Notes: generated from the letters alone by a model not told the origin. A stretch of DNA of 64,000 bases from Halobacillus halophilus DSM 2266 (GCF_000284515.1 NC_017668.1:1302001-1366000), one strand, 5' to 3'; positions 47,388 through 55,317 are shown, numbered from the stretch's first letter. Program-made: numbers and translations.

Positions 47388-48044
47388 CTGCGGCTCGCCT
47401 TCTTTATATTCGGCGTAAAGGACGTCCTCCGGTGAGTTAAAATTCTGCGATTGCAGCTGACGTTTCAGCCAGGCTTCATTCTGACCGATTTCCTCCAGAC
47501 TGTCCCAGATGACTTCACCGTCACTGATCAAAGTACGTGGAAGTGGAACGGCTTCCGGCGACAGGTTCATGTCCCCCCGGGTTACGTTCTGATACTGGGA
47601 AGCTTTTAACACTGAAACGGTACCATCCGTTTCAAGCACGGCATACTGTACTTCCTGTACCGAAAATACGTCTTTAGCGCGCAGCAGGTGCTGCAATTGA
47701 TTGATATCCAGCTTGCTTTTCTTAAGCTGCTTACGGTCGATGTCCCCTTTGTAAATGATCAGGGAAGGTCGGCCCTCCAGCAGCCCGCGGGTCGATTTAT
47801 ATTTTTCTGTTATAATCTCCGTAACATAGATGAGAACGCCCCACAAAAGCACGGCAAAACCAATCTGAGGAATGCCGACTTCTTTATCATAAAGCGCATT
47901 ACCTACAAGCTCTCCCAGGACGAGGGCAGCGATAAAGTCGAACGCGGTGATTTGCGTGATTTGTGTTTTTCCTAATACTTTGGTGAGAATAAATAAGGCT
48001 AAAAAGCCGAAGAAGGTTTCCACCGTAATTTGAAGATAATCCAT
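47367..48044 (-). CDS. DUF421/YetF-family membrane protein
   Basis: 225 residues with three N-terminal helices (about 6-24, 32-50, 58-78) and the family motif GKTQITQITAFDFIAALVLGELVGNALYD split over helix 1-2. A cytoplasmic domain with LLEGRPSLIIYKGDIDRKQL follows. YetF-type proteins occur in several copies in bacilli and are of unknown role, some linked to spores. No strong ribosome site is seen at 48044. Confidence 0.85.
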   Translation of the reverse strand: MDYLQITVETFFGFLALFILTKVLGKTQITQITAFDFIAALVLGELVGNALYDKEVGIPQIGFAVLLWGVLIYVTEIITEKYKSTRGLLEGRPSLIIYKGDIDRKQLKKSKLDINQLQHLLRAKDVFSVQEVQYAVLETDGTVSVLKASQYQNVTRGDMNLSPEAVPLPRTLISDGEVIWDSLEEIGQNEAWLKRQLQSQNFNSPEDVLYAEYKEGEPQLFLIGF

Positions 48045-48110
48045 ATATAATCACAGTCCTCGTCAATTCTTTATCCTTCATTGTGGACAAAAAGGAGACG
48101 ACCTAAACGA

Positions 48111-48147
48111 AAAAAACTGTCGATCCAAAGTGGATCGACAGTTTTTT
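48111..48147 (-). terminator. Terminator of the yjcH-yjcG-yjcF group
   Basis: An aaaactgtcgatcc/ggatcgacagtttt perfect stem with a five-base loop; it works in both directions. Confidence 0.92.
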
Positions 48148-48152
48148 CTCGT

Positions 48153-48575
48153 TTATAAGGTTTTTGTCATCGTGACGTGCGGAATGCCCGCATCCATAAA
48201 TTCGCCGGACACGGTTTCATAGCCCAATGATTGATAGAAAGCTTCCGCATGCGTCTGCGCATTCAGCTTGGAGGCTTGATACGTATGCTCTTCAATGAGA
48301 GATTCCATAAACAGAATCATCTCTTTGCCATACCGCTTGCCCCGGTAAGGACGCTTCACGCAGATGCGTTCAAGCTTTCCGTAATCGCCGACAAACCGCA
48401 GACGAGCCGCAGCGATAGGCTCATCCTGCTCGTAGCCTACCAGGTGAACGGCCGTGTCATCGTGTTCATCGATTTCTAAATCCTCAGGAACGTTCTGTTC
48501 ATCAACAAAGACGACGCGTCTTACGTGAAACGCGTCGTCTTTCTCTTGTGGACTTGCAACCTGTCTGATCTCCAT
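48153..48575 (-). CDS. yjcF: GNAT acetyltransferase YjcF
   Basis: 140 residues with the GNAT pattern VRRVVFVDEQNVPEDLEIDEH, AARLRFVG and the acetyl-CoA loop RPYRGKRYGKEMI (about 79-91). It is the last gene of the yjcH-yjcG-yjcF run known from B. subtilis. The start at 48575 follows GGGAGGG; longer frames overlap yjcG. Confidence 0.88.
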   Translation of the reverse strand: MEIRQVASPQEKDDAFHVRRVVFVDEQNVPEDLEIDEHDDTAVHLVGYEQDEPIAAARLRFVGDYGKLERICVKRPYRGKRYGKEMILFMESLIEEHTYQASKLNAQTHAEAFYQSLGYETVSGEFMDAGIPHVTMTKTL

Positions 48576-48579
48576 GTGT

Positions 48580-49095
48580 TTATCCCTCCCCAAGACGGAA
48601 GGTTTCATACACACTCCAGGCACCGTTCTCCAGCTGATAAAGAAGCTGGAAGCGGCCAACATTATCCTGAATGTCGAATTTGTTCATGCTTAAGCTGCCG
48701 TATACATCGAAAAACTCATCATCCGAAAGCTTCTGGGCAATCGTAATGTGAGGAACGAATTTAAAATCTTTTTTATCCGGAAGGCTGCCTGTGTGAAGCT
48801 GTTCATTTAAATTGAAAATCTCTTCCGAAGGTTCAACTTTCAAGTAAATTGTATTTGTTACTGGAGAAAAGGAACTCACTTTGTAGATGCCGTAAGAAAA
48901 AGGCTCGGTATTCTTCGCAATTTCTTTTAATTCAGGAATGATTTTTTCCTCGATCTCACTTTCTTCCGCTTCGAATGGTTCTTTGACTGTAATGTGTGGC
49001 GGAATCAAAGCATAGTGCGGGTCATAGCGTTTACGATAGGAATTCGCGACATCTTGTACTTTTTTTGATGGAAATACTGCAATACCGTATCTCAT
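48580..49095 (-). CDS. yjcG: 2H phosphoesterase YjcG
   Basis: A 171-residue member of the 2'-5' RNA ligase-like family. Both catalytic HxT motifs are intact: His34-Thr36 (PPHITVKEP) and His116-Thr118 (VPHITIAQK). The cellular substrate is unknown. It is separated from yjcF by four bases and from yjcH by about 35. Confidence 0.92.
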   Translation of the reverse strand: MRYGIAVFPSKKVQDVANSYRKRYDPHYALIPPHITVKEPFEAEESEIEEKIIPELKEIAKNTEPFSYGIYKVSSFSPVTNTIYLKVEPSEEIFNLNEQLHTGSLPDKKDFKFVPHITIAQKLSDDEFFDVYGSLSMNKFDIQDNVGRFQLLYQLENGAWSVYETFRLGEG

Positions 49096-49130
49096 GGAAA
49101 ATACCCCTCCTGATTCTTATTTCAATTCTT

Positions 49131-49838
49131 TTATTCACCAAAAATGGTTAATAAAGCGCGTTTGAAATCCTTCTGCCACGTGCCCCACGTATGATCACCT
49201 TCAAGCTCGTGGAACGTATAGCTGCACGGACGTCCGGTCAAGTAGTTATTTAAGTCACGGTTCGGCTGAAGGAAGTTCTTCCTGGCACCTTCCGTTGTCT
49301 CCACGTCATACTCCTGATCACCGATCGTGTGGTAAATCGTTAACGAAGACATATCTTTTGAGGACTTAATCACTTCAAACACATGTTCATCCACATAAGG
49401 GCTCTGCATAATCACATTCCCAAAAACATTCGGAAACTTCACCGCTGTCATGAACGAAACCGTTCCAGCAAGCGAATCCCCGACAAGCGTTCGACCACTG
49501 CCCATATGATAACCCGGCAGCTCTTCATCAAGGAACGGAACCACTTCGCGGATGAGGAAATTCACATATTCCGCCTGCTTCTTTCCGTCCGGATGATATT
49601 TATCCTGTCGATCGTACTTGTCCCTATAATGAATACCAATAAAAATGGTATTCTCAATCTTTCCTTCACCATGCAGCTCATCACTTAGTGTGGCCGCACG
49701 TCCCAGCTGGAAATAATCGTTACCATCTTGCATAATACAGAAATGGTACTTATACAAGGGGGAGAAATTTTCTGGGGTGTACACTTTTAGTGTCATTTCT
49801 TCATCTAGATAGCTGCTATTAATTGTATATTCAGTCAT
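49131..49838 (-). CDS. yjcH: Esterase YjcH, esterase D-like
   Basis: 235 residues of the putative esterase family. The nucleophile Ser122 is in VGDSLAGTVS and the histidine in LEGDHTWGTW. CIMQDGNDYF gives the oxyanion region. The start at 49838 follows AAAAGGATC; the upstream frame is not supported. It is the first gene of the minus-strand run, with no signal peptide. Confidence 0.88.
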   Translation of the reverse strand: MTEYTINSSYLDEEMTLKVYTPENFSPLYKYHFCIMQDGNDYFQLGRAATLSDELHGEGKIENTIFIGIHYRDKYDRQDKYHPDGKKQAEYVNFLIREVVPFLDEELPGYHMGSGRTLVGDSLAGTVSFMTAVKFPNVFGNVIMQSPYVDEHVFEVIKSSKDMSSLTIYHTIGDQEYDVETTEGARKNFLQPNRDLNNYLTGRPCSYTFHELEGDHTWGTWQKDFKRALLTIFGE

Positions 49839-50038
49839 GGATCCTTTTCTACCCAAGCCGATTACCTCCTTACATGCAAATAAGCTCCTATCAGAATTCC
49901 CGCTGCCTTCTGTACATAAACGTACCATAACTATTTTATCATATAATTATGTAAAAAGTAGAGAAGAGGAAGAAAGCGCTTGATAAATAGGATATTTTGA
50001 GGATATTTACATGAGCTTCACAAAAAATTAAAATTCTG

Positions 50039-50067
50039 TTGACACGAATTCAGTTACGTTGTATATT
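50039..50067 (+). promoter_or_regulatory. Promoter of tRNA-Val
   Basis: TTGACA (50039-50044), exactly 17 bases and TATATT (50062-50067) form a near-perfect promoter about 32 bases before the tRNA. Confidence 0.85.
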
Positions 50068-50098
50068 ATTAGTTGTCAGACGACATCTTATTACATAC

Positions 50099-50171
50099 GA
50101 TTCCGTAGCTCAGCTGGGAGAGCGCCACCTTGACAGGGTGGAAGTCGTTGGTTCGAGCCCAATCGGAATCA
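50099..50171 (+). tRNA. tRNA-Val (anticodon GAC)
   Basis: A full cloverleaf: acceptor gattccg/cggaatc with discriminator A (50171), D arm gctc/gagc, anticodon stem ccacc/ggtgg with loop TTGACAG, and T arm ttgg/ccaa with loop TTCGAGC. The 3' CCA is not encoded (the next bases are TCC), unlike most tRNA genes of bacilli. The gene stands alone. Its 3' end is repeated in decayed form at 54318-54452. Confidence 0.96.
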
Positions 50172-50188
50172 TCCATACAAAGTGCGAA

Positions 50189-50230
50189 GGCGTTATGATC
50201 CGTATCCAGAGCGGGTTGTAGCGTCTTTTT
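50189..50230 (+). terminator. Terminator of tRNA-Val
   Basis: A 14-bp stem with several G-T pairs (ggcgttatgatccg with cgggttgtagcgtc) and a T run. A diverged copy of this hairpin region lies in the repeat near 54370. Confidence 0.8.
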
Positions 50231-50300
50231 CTGTTTTGATAACTTTTTTTGCGAATCCTGAAGACTTATCGCAGGGTTACGCTCTTAGTTTTCATTCAGC

Positions 50301-50346
50301 AAGCAAGCTTTTTCCGCAATAATACGGAGAGAGCTTGCTTTTTTGT
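50301..50346 (+). terminator. Second hairpin terminator after tRNA-Val
   Basis: aagcaagct pairs with agcttgctt, with an inner ccg/cgg, followed by T6. The 300 bases that follow hold no supported gene. Confidence 0.8.
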
Positions 50347-50658
50347 GTTTAGATGAATTATTTTATATGTTCATTTCGATCAAATCGGCAAAGGAACCCG
50401 TAACGCGGAAGGGGGTGGAATATACGTTACATTTAGAGAAATTCACACGGAAAAAAAGTGTACTCGCTGACTTGATCGAACCAACGACCTATGATGATAT
50501 TTGACTAATATACCTAACGTAACAATGTAAGATTAATAAGGAAGAGTTGAAAAAAAAGAAATAAAGTAGTTATTGAAGGAATATGGAAAGATTTATCGAA
50601 TTATTTTGTTATTAAGTCATTAATTCTTTTGAGATAAGGAGGTCAGTAGGCGGTCATA

Positions 50659-50805
50659 ATGTCAACGTTTCGTAGATCATGGATTTCAGGTTTTAATAAA
50701 ATTATGGATGACAGAACAGTCGAGTAAAGGAAGGTTAATCTCATTCTTAACGTGTACAAGAATGGAAGTTAAGCAACCGTTTACCTTTAGACTGTTCTTT
50801 TTTTA
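50659..50805 (+). promoter_or_regulatory. Leader with mini-frame and branched terminator
   Basis: A 22-codon frame (50659-50727, MSTFRRSWISGFNKIMDDRT...) runs into a branched structure. The outer stem is agaacagtc/gactgttct plus taaagg/cctttac, with inner ggtt/aacc and cattctt/aagaatg, followed by T8 (to 50805). The metalloprotease gene begins 26 bases later. It looks like an attenuator, but the mini-frame may be chance; its AAGGAGG is 16 bases away. Confidence 0.45.
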
Positions 50806-50831
50806 TCTTTACCAAGCTAAGCCTTTTCTTA

Positions 50832-52052
50832 ATGTCCATTGCTTTAGATCAGGTTCATAAGGAGGCATGGTGGGGTTCCATGGATAAAATAAATTCGCAA
50901 TTTTTAAGCATGGGAGATCAGGATCGTAAAGTTATTTACCTGAAGAAATACCTGAAAAAGTTCGGTTACTATCATTCTTGTCCTTGTCTTGAAGAAGCAT
51001 TCTGCAAACATCTCGATAAATCGGTGAAGGATTATCAGTTGTATTTTGGATTGTCTATCACCGGAAACTTAGATGAACCTACTATTACTCAGATGCAAAA
51101 GCCGAGGTGTGGACTGCCTGATTTGTTACCTGGGGAAGATGTTCGCGAGAAAGTAAACGATTATAGCCTAAGTGGTGGTAGATGGGAAAATACGAACATC
51201 AGGTATTTTTTTCAGAATGGAACGAGCGATATTTCTGGGACAACAGAATGGGACATTATGCGGCAAGCAATGGATCGTTGGGCGGATGTTACGCCTTTAA
51301 CATTTACACAAGTGACGACGGAAGCGGATGCTGATATTCGATTTTTATGGGCGACAGGAAGTCATGGAGATGACGATCCCTTTGATGGTTTTGGAAATGT
51401 ACTGGCTCACGCTTTCTATCCACCCCCTGTAAACTCACGTCCTACTGCTGGTGATGTTCACTTTGATAACGATGAAAAATGGGATACAGAGGACGGTGGA
51501 TTTTGGTGGTGGAGGCGACGTGATCTTCTTACTGTGGCGATACATGAAGTCGGCCACGCTCTTGGTCTGGCTCATTCCACTATAGGTAACGCGATTATGT
51601 GGCCTACTTATGAAGGGGAAAGGAGGACTTTACATTCAGATGACATTGAGGGGATACAGGCGCTTTATGGTTCTCCAGTCAGGCCCGCCGGTTCAAGGTT
51701 CGCAGAAGCAAGCATGTGGGCATTAAAGAACACAGGAGGATACGGAACCATTTCAATTGATTTAGGAAGCCCTCGGCGATTTGTCGCATGGGGAACCATC
51801 ACCATGTTGGATTCCCTATCCGATTTAGATAGAGATAACGCTGTCGTTGCAGAGGTGTTTCAAGTTGATGGGATAGAAACATGGAAAGCTGTATCTGGCG
51901 GTGATCACTGGGGTGCTGCCGGTAATTCCTCTAATGTACACCAGGGAGCGTATGTTGGGTTTGGACAAACCATTACTTTTCGGATTCGTTCCATGCACCC
52001 TAATGATATGGAAGCTTATGGTGTGGGGTCAGTTATGGTACTTGATGAATGA
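50832..52052 (+). CDS. Matrixin-type metalloprotease with cysteine switch
   Basis: 406 residues from the first ATG. In order: a peptidoglycan-binding-like prodomain (about 30-88), PRCGLPD (91-97, Cys93), which is the cysteine-switch motif of animal and plant matrix metalloproteases, and a catalytic domain (112-281). That domain has structural sites HGDDDPFDG and GDVHFDNDEKW, the zinc motif HEVGHALGLAH (238-248) and the Met-turn NAIMWP (Met256). A C-terminal domain (about 293-404) reappears as a separate protein at 52370. No signal peptide is visible. The first ATG has no ribosome site; the ATG at 50880, 14 bases after AAGGAGG, is an alternative. First of three genes. Confidence 0.85.
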   Translation: MSIALDQVHKEAWWGSMDKINSQFLSMGDQDRKVIYLKKYLKKFGYYHSCPCLEEAFCKHLDKSVKDYQLYFGLSITGNLDEPTITQMQKPRCGLPDLLPGEDVREKVNDYSLSGGRWENTNIRYFFQNGTSDISGTTEWDIMRQAMDRWADVTPLTFTQVTTEADADIRFLWATGSHGDDDPFDGFGNVLAHAFYPPPVNSRPTAGDVHFDNDEKWDTEDGGFWWWRRRDLLTVAIHEVGHALGLAHSTIGNAIMWPTYEGERRTLHSDDIEGIQALYGSPVRPAGSRFAEASMWALKNTGGYGTISIDLGSPRRFVAWGTITMLDSLSDLDRDNAVVAEVFQVDGIETWKAVSGGDHWGAAGNSSNVHQGAYVGFGQTITFRIRSMHPNDMEAYGVGSVMVLDE

Positions 52053-52079
52053 TAGACAAACCCAGAAAGGAAAATGCCG

Positions 52080-52352
52080 ATGTTAGTTTATATGATCTAT
52101 GATAAAAGCAATGGAGAAATCGTACACATTCATCGTAATGTAGATATTAATGGAAGAAGCTACACGTGTACAGAAGAAGAAATTCACCGCATGATACCTC
52201 CTCATATTGATCAAAAATCTGTCGGCTTTATTTCAGCTGAACTTGAACAACCTCCTTCAGGAAGGCAAGTGAAAATGAGTGTAGATGTTACGAAAAATAC
52301 GCTTATTCAAACATTCATCGATAAAGATGCACCTATTGAAAAGAATGAATAA
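52080..52352 (+). CDS. Hypothetical protein in the metalloprotease operon
   Basis: 90 residues starting MLVYMIYDKSNGEIVHIHRN, mixed beta and alpha, with THR/SYTCTEEE in the middle. No signal or membrane segment. The start at 52080 is eight bases after AAAGGA; an ATG two codons earlier is too close. It lies between the protease and the stand-alone copy of its C-terminal domain. The family is unknown. Co-expression suggests that it acts with them. Confidence 0.65.
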   Translation: MLVYMIYDKSNGEIVHIHRNVDINGRSYTCTEEEIHRMIPPHIDQKSVGFISAELEQPPSGRQVKMSVDVTKNTLIQTFIDKDAPIEKNE

Positions 52353-52369
52353 AAGTCAGGAGGTTGAAT

Positions 52370-52723
52370 ATGGATGCATATGAAATTAGTATGTGGGGAT
52401 TAAAAAATCATGGCGGCAGCAACACCGTGACGATTGATCTCGGACGGAACAGAAGCTTTCTTGCCTGGGCATCCGTAACCATGATTGATTCACTTAATGA
52501 TTTTGATGCGGACAATGCTGTTGTTGCAGAGGTGTTTCAGGTTGATGGAGTCGAAACGTGGAAGGCAGTATATGGAGGGGAACACTGGGGTTCTGCCGGA
52601 GATTCTTCCAATGTTCACCAAGGAGCTTACGTAGGATACGGCCGAAGAATCACCTTTCGGATCAGGTCGGTTCATTCAAGTGATTTAGATTCATATGGTA
52701 TGGGTGTAGTAGTAGCACAATAA
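52370..52723 (+). CDS. Stand-alone copy of the metalloprotease C-terminal domain
   Basis: 117 residues that match residues 293-404 of the metalloprotease along their whole length. Shared stretches include NAVVAEVFQVDG, ETWKAV, GGxHWGxAGxSSNVHQGAYVG and ITFRIRS. The domain is Trp- and aromatic-rich and looks all-beta, so carbohydrate or surface binding is possible, but I know no named family for it. AGGAGG lies six bases before the ATG. No signal peptide is present. It is the last gene before a strong terminator. Confidence 0.75.
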   Translation: MDAYEISMWGLKNHGGSNTVTIDLGRNRSFLAWASVTMIDSLNDFDADNAVVAEVFQVDGVETWKAVYGGEHWGSAGDSSNVHQGAYVGYGRRITFRIRSVHSSDLDSYGMGVVVAQ

Positions 52724-52756
52724 ATTAAAAATAAGTATATTGGAATGACTAGCGGA

Positions 52757-52795
52757 CTGAATAAATAGGACTGTCCGTCCTATTTATTCAGTTTT
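52757..52795 (+). terminator. Terminator of the metalloprotease operon
   Basis: A 15-bp perfect stem (ctgaataaataggac with gtcctatttattcag) with a five-base loop, then TTTT. Confidence 0.9.
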
Positions 52796-52862
52796 GCACC
52801 TATAGAGACAAATCATTTGATTAGCATTTTTTATACATAAAATTTCAAATTCAGCTATTTTC

Positions 52863-52908
52863 AAAAAAGCCTCTTACAAGTTTAGCTACACTTTTGGGAG
52901 GCTTTTTC
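52863..52908. terminator. Second terminator-like hairpin
   Basis: aaaaaagcctc pairs with gaggctttttc around a 24-base loop. It can act on either strand. The 230 bases up to 53143 hold only a TATAAT at 53098-53103 that may start the next gene. Confidence 0.65.
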
Positions 52909-53143
52909 TTACATGTTTTTAGTAATGAAAGCGTAAATTTTAATAAATATCATTTTGTCAGCAATATTTAGAAGTTCGGGAAGCTCAGAGTTCTGAACTT
53001 TACAAAAGACTCCTCATTGTATATTCATTATTCATTTTTTGAATGAAAAACCACCTTGATTACACAATGGCCTGGAAAATTATATCCTTTTACGTAATAT
53101 AATAGTAGTGGGTATTTAAAACTAAATGAGGGGAGATTGATCA

Positions 53144-54166
53144 GTGGAAACATTCTTAATGATCCTAATGTTAACGGCTTTAGCAGGTATGGTAGTCTTT
53201 ATTGTTTTAACTTTCGTAAAAGGTAAGGATAACAGACGCAGGAATTTGGCTAAGTCAGGTGGTTGCTTATACTTATTTCTAGCCCTGGCAATGATTTTAG
53301 GATCTGAGGATGGAGCTTTCCAAACCTTCGTAGGAATTTTGATGTTAACAGCTTTTGCAGGTACGGTAGTCTTTGCTGTCCTAGCTTTCGTAAAAGGTAA
53401 AGGTAACAGGCTCAGGAACTTTGCAAAACCAGGTGGCTGCCTGTTAGCACTTCTCGTTATAGTCGTTATTGGAGCACCAGTTGAAGAAACGCCTATTGCT
53501 CAAGAAGTTACAACGGAAGCTTCCGCAGAGGCTGAAGAGAAAGTTGAGCAGGAAGAGGAAGCAAAGAAAGTAGAGGAACAAGCAAAAAAAGAGCAAGAAG
53601 CTGAGGAGCAGGCGAAAAAACAAGAAGAAGAACGAATAGCAAAAGAAGAGGAAGATCGTAAAGCTAAAGAAGAACAAGAAGCAAAAGAAGCTGAGGAACA
53701 AGCGAAGAAAGAAGAAGAGGAACGAATAGCAAAAGAAGAGGAAGAACGTAAAGCTAAAGAAGAACAAGAAGCAAAAGAGACTGAGGAGCAGGCGAAAAAA
53801 GAAGAAGAGGAACGAATAGCAAAAGAAGAAGCAGATCGAAAAGCTAGGGAAGAACAAGAAGCTGAAGAAGCCAGTGTAACGGTTTCTCAGGAACAGGCGG
53901 TTAGAATGGCTAAGGACTATCTGGACTACACGGCATTCTCTAAATCAGGATTAATCGATCAATTAAAGTTTGAGGGGTTTAGCACAAAAGATGCAACTTA
54001 TGCTGTAGAAAACATCACGGTCGACTGGCAGGAGCAGGCGGTTATTATGGCTCAAGATTATCTTGATTACACTTCTTTTTCACGCCAAGGACTAATTGAG
54101 CAATTAACTTTTGAAGGATTCAGCACAAAACATGCGACCTACGCTGCAGGCCAGGTTGGTTTGTGA
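53144..54166 (+). CDS. Membrane coiled-coil protein with two Ltp-type repeats
   Basis: 340 residues with a GTG start after GAGGGGAG. Two tandem copies of a membrane unit (about 3-52 and 60-107, each with LMLTAxAGxVVFxVLxFVKGK and GGCL) lead to a Lys/Glu/Ala-rich coiled coil (about 125-245) with three 30-residue repeats. Two C-terminal repeats of about 45 residues follow (AKDYLDYTAFSKSGLIDQL, FEGFSTKDATYA and a close copy). The last two match the Ltp family (host-cell-surface lipoprotein), known from a streptococcal phage superinfection-exclusion lipoprotein. The function here is unknown. Confidence 0.8.
   Translation: METFLMILMLTALAGMVVFIVLTFVKGKDNRRRNLAKSGGCLYLFLALAMILGSEDGAFQTFVGILMLTAFAGTVVFAVLAFVKGKGNRLRNFAKPGGCLLALLVIVVIGAPVEETPIAQEVTTEASAEAEEKVEQEEEAKKVEEQAKKEQEAEEQAKKQEEERIAKEEEDRKAKEEQEAKEAEEQAKKEEEERIAKEEEERKAKEEQEAKETEEQAKKEEEERIAKEEADRKAREEQEAEEASVTVSQEQAVRMAKDYLDYTAFSKSGLIDQLKFEGFSTKDATYAVENITVDWQEQAVIMAQDYLDYTSFSRQGLIEQLTFEGFSTKHATYAAGQVGL
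53603..53872 (+). repeat. Three 90-bp tandem repeats within a coding region
   Basis: Three in-frame units of 30 codons, each beginning EEQAKK and ending near KEEQEAKE. They extend the coiled coil and are likely to vary in number between strains. Confidence 0.85.
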
Positions 54167-54215
54167 AAGATAACGGGAGCAGAAAATAGGCTGCTCCCGT
54201 TATCTTTCAATCTAT
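54165..54215 (+). terminator. Terminator of the Ltp-repeat gene
   Basis: An 18-bp perfect stem (gaaagataacgggagcag with its inverse at 54191-54208) followed by a T-rich run; the stop codon is in the stem. Confidence 0.92.
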
Positions 54216-54317
54216 TTTTTGTGTAACCACAATTTTAAAATTGTTAGCATTATTATAATGATTCTACTTACCGCAACAGCCTTCTAAGTTGTTGGTCAAT
54301 TTACTATAGTGATCCCG

Positions 54318-54452
54318 AATTGTTGTCCGAACCCAATTGTTATCATCTATATAAAGTGCGAAGGATTATGCCCCGTATCCAAAGTCGGTGGTAGCTTCTT
54401 TTTCTTTACTGAACAATCTTTACAAATTTCCTGAGGATTTCTCGCAGGTTTA
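54318..54452 (+). repeat. Decayed direct repeat of the tRNA-Val 3' end and its terminator
   Basis: About 135 bases align with 50142-50277 at roughly 70-75 percent by eye. The best blocks are ccgaacccaattgttatcatct (tRNA T arm and acceptor) followed by ataaagtgcgaagg, ccgtatcca, gtagc and ttctttttct. The tRNA part can no longer fold. It is either an old attachment-site copy or a remnant of a duplicated tRNA. Confidence 0.65.
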
Positions 54453-54601
54453 GCATTTAAAATAGACCTTCTATAAAAAACTTTTTGAATATAGTATGTA
54501 TGATTTGGAAGGAAAAAGTGAAAGTGTTAGACTTGATTTATCTTTGAACCTTTCACGATTGCAATGGGCATGCCCCCTGCGAAAGATTATTCAAAGGTGT
54601 G

Positions 54602-54634
54602 GCCTCACCTTCAATTAAAGGGTGGGGCTTTTTC
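54602..54634 (+). terminator. Orphan terminator hairpin
   Basis: gcctcacctt pairs with aagggtggggc (two G-T pairs), then T5. No plus-strand gene is seen just upstream, so it may belong to a lost gene or to a small RNA. Confidence 0.5.
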
Positions 54635-54693
54635 TTTTAAATCCTTTACATAAGAATCCCTGGAGTTGTTTTGGTAACCCCGGGGCTGATTTT

Positions 54694-55317
54694 TTAACTT
54701 AATTCCTGGTAAAGTTCATTTGGGTTAATAAAATTAATACTACTGACATTACCTTCTTCATCCGTTTGGGTATGGCCTCTGATTTCCACGGTTTTACTTT
54801 CACCGCTTTTGTTATTTGTATAGGACACATCCATAGAAAATTTGTAATAGCCTTCCTTATCTTCTATCGTTATACCTTCCGTTTTTAACTGAGCATCGGG
54901 ATGTGCTGCTTTTAGGTAATAGGAAGCATCTGGAGAGTCTATAAAAGAAGCTTCATAGAAACTGTCACTTACATAGGGTTTATAATGTTGTTCAAAGTAT
55001 TCGGCATAATCACTAAGGTGCTTCTTGAAGTCTTCGCTTCCAAACCCCTCGTTTTCCATACCGTCTAATGCTATTTCCAACTTTTCAGTCGGTCCATTAA
55101 ACATGCTCTCTAAAGCAGCTCGTATGTTTTGCTTACTCTCACTTTCATCCTCTTTCTCTTTGGTTTCTTCGGCTGAGGATTCGGAAGTTGAGTTGTTTTT
55201 TTCTCCTGAGGAACTTGGACCTGAACCAGAGCTGGAGTTAGAGCAGCCAATAATTAAAAATAGTAAAGAAAACCATACAGCAAGCTTAAAATACTTCTTA
55301 ATACCTCTCATATTCAA
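54694..55317 (-). CDS. Putative lipoprotein
   Basis: About 207 residues. A basic front MRGIKKYFK leads to a hydrophobic core and the lipobox LIIGC, then a Ser/Gly/Glu linker of about 40 residues. The globular part contains RAALESMFNGPTEKLEIALDG, YYLKAAHPDA and KFSMDVSYTNNKSGESK. The start is uncertain: TTG at 55317 is nine bases after GGAGAGG, while the ATG two codons on is 15 away. No named family is recognised. It is attached to the outer face of the membrane. Confidence 0.65.
   Translation of the reverse strand: MNMRGIKKYFKLAVWFSLLFLIIGCSNSSSGSGPSSSGEKNNSTSESSAEETKEKEDESESKQNIRAALESMFNGPTEKLEIALDGMENEGFGSEDFKKHLSDYAEYFEQHYKPYVSDSFYEASFIDSPDASYYLKAAHPDAQLKTEGITIEDKEGYYKFSMDVSYTNNKSGESKTVEIRGHTQTDEEGNVSSINFINPNELYQELS

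Noticed and set aside
50867-50887. Six-codon frame right after AAGGAGG that ends over the ATG at 50880
   Set aside because: The ribosome site is only one base from its ATG, too close to work; probably chance.
53444-53857. Long minus-strand frame rich in Phe, Cys and Leu opposite the coiled-coil gene
   Set aside because: It is the mirror of the Lys/Glu repeat codons, with no ribosome site and unnatural composition.
53603-53872. Regular 90-bp repeats as a CRISPR array
   Set aside because: The units are contiguous, in frame and without unique spacers; they are protein repeats.
50172-54317. Prophage remnant
   Set aside because: No integrase, capsid, tail, lysis or repressor gene is seen; only the Ltp-type repeats recall a phage protein.
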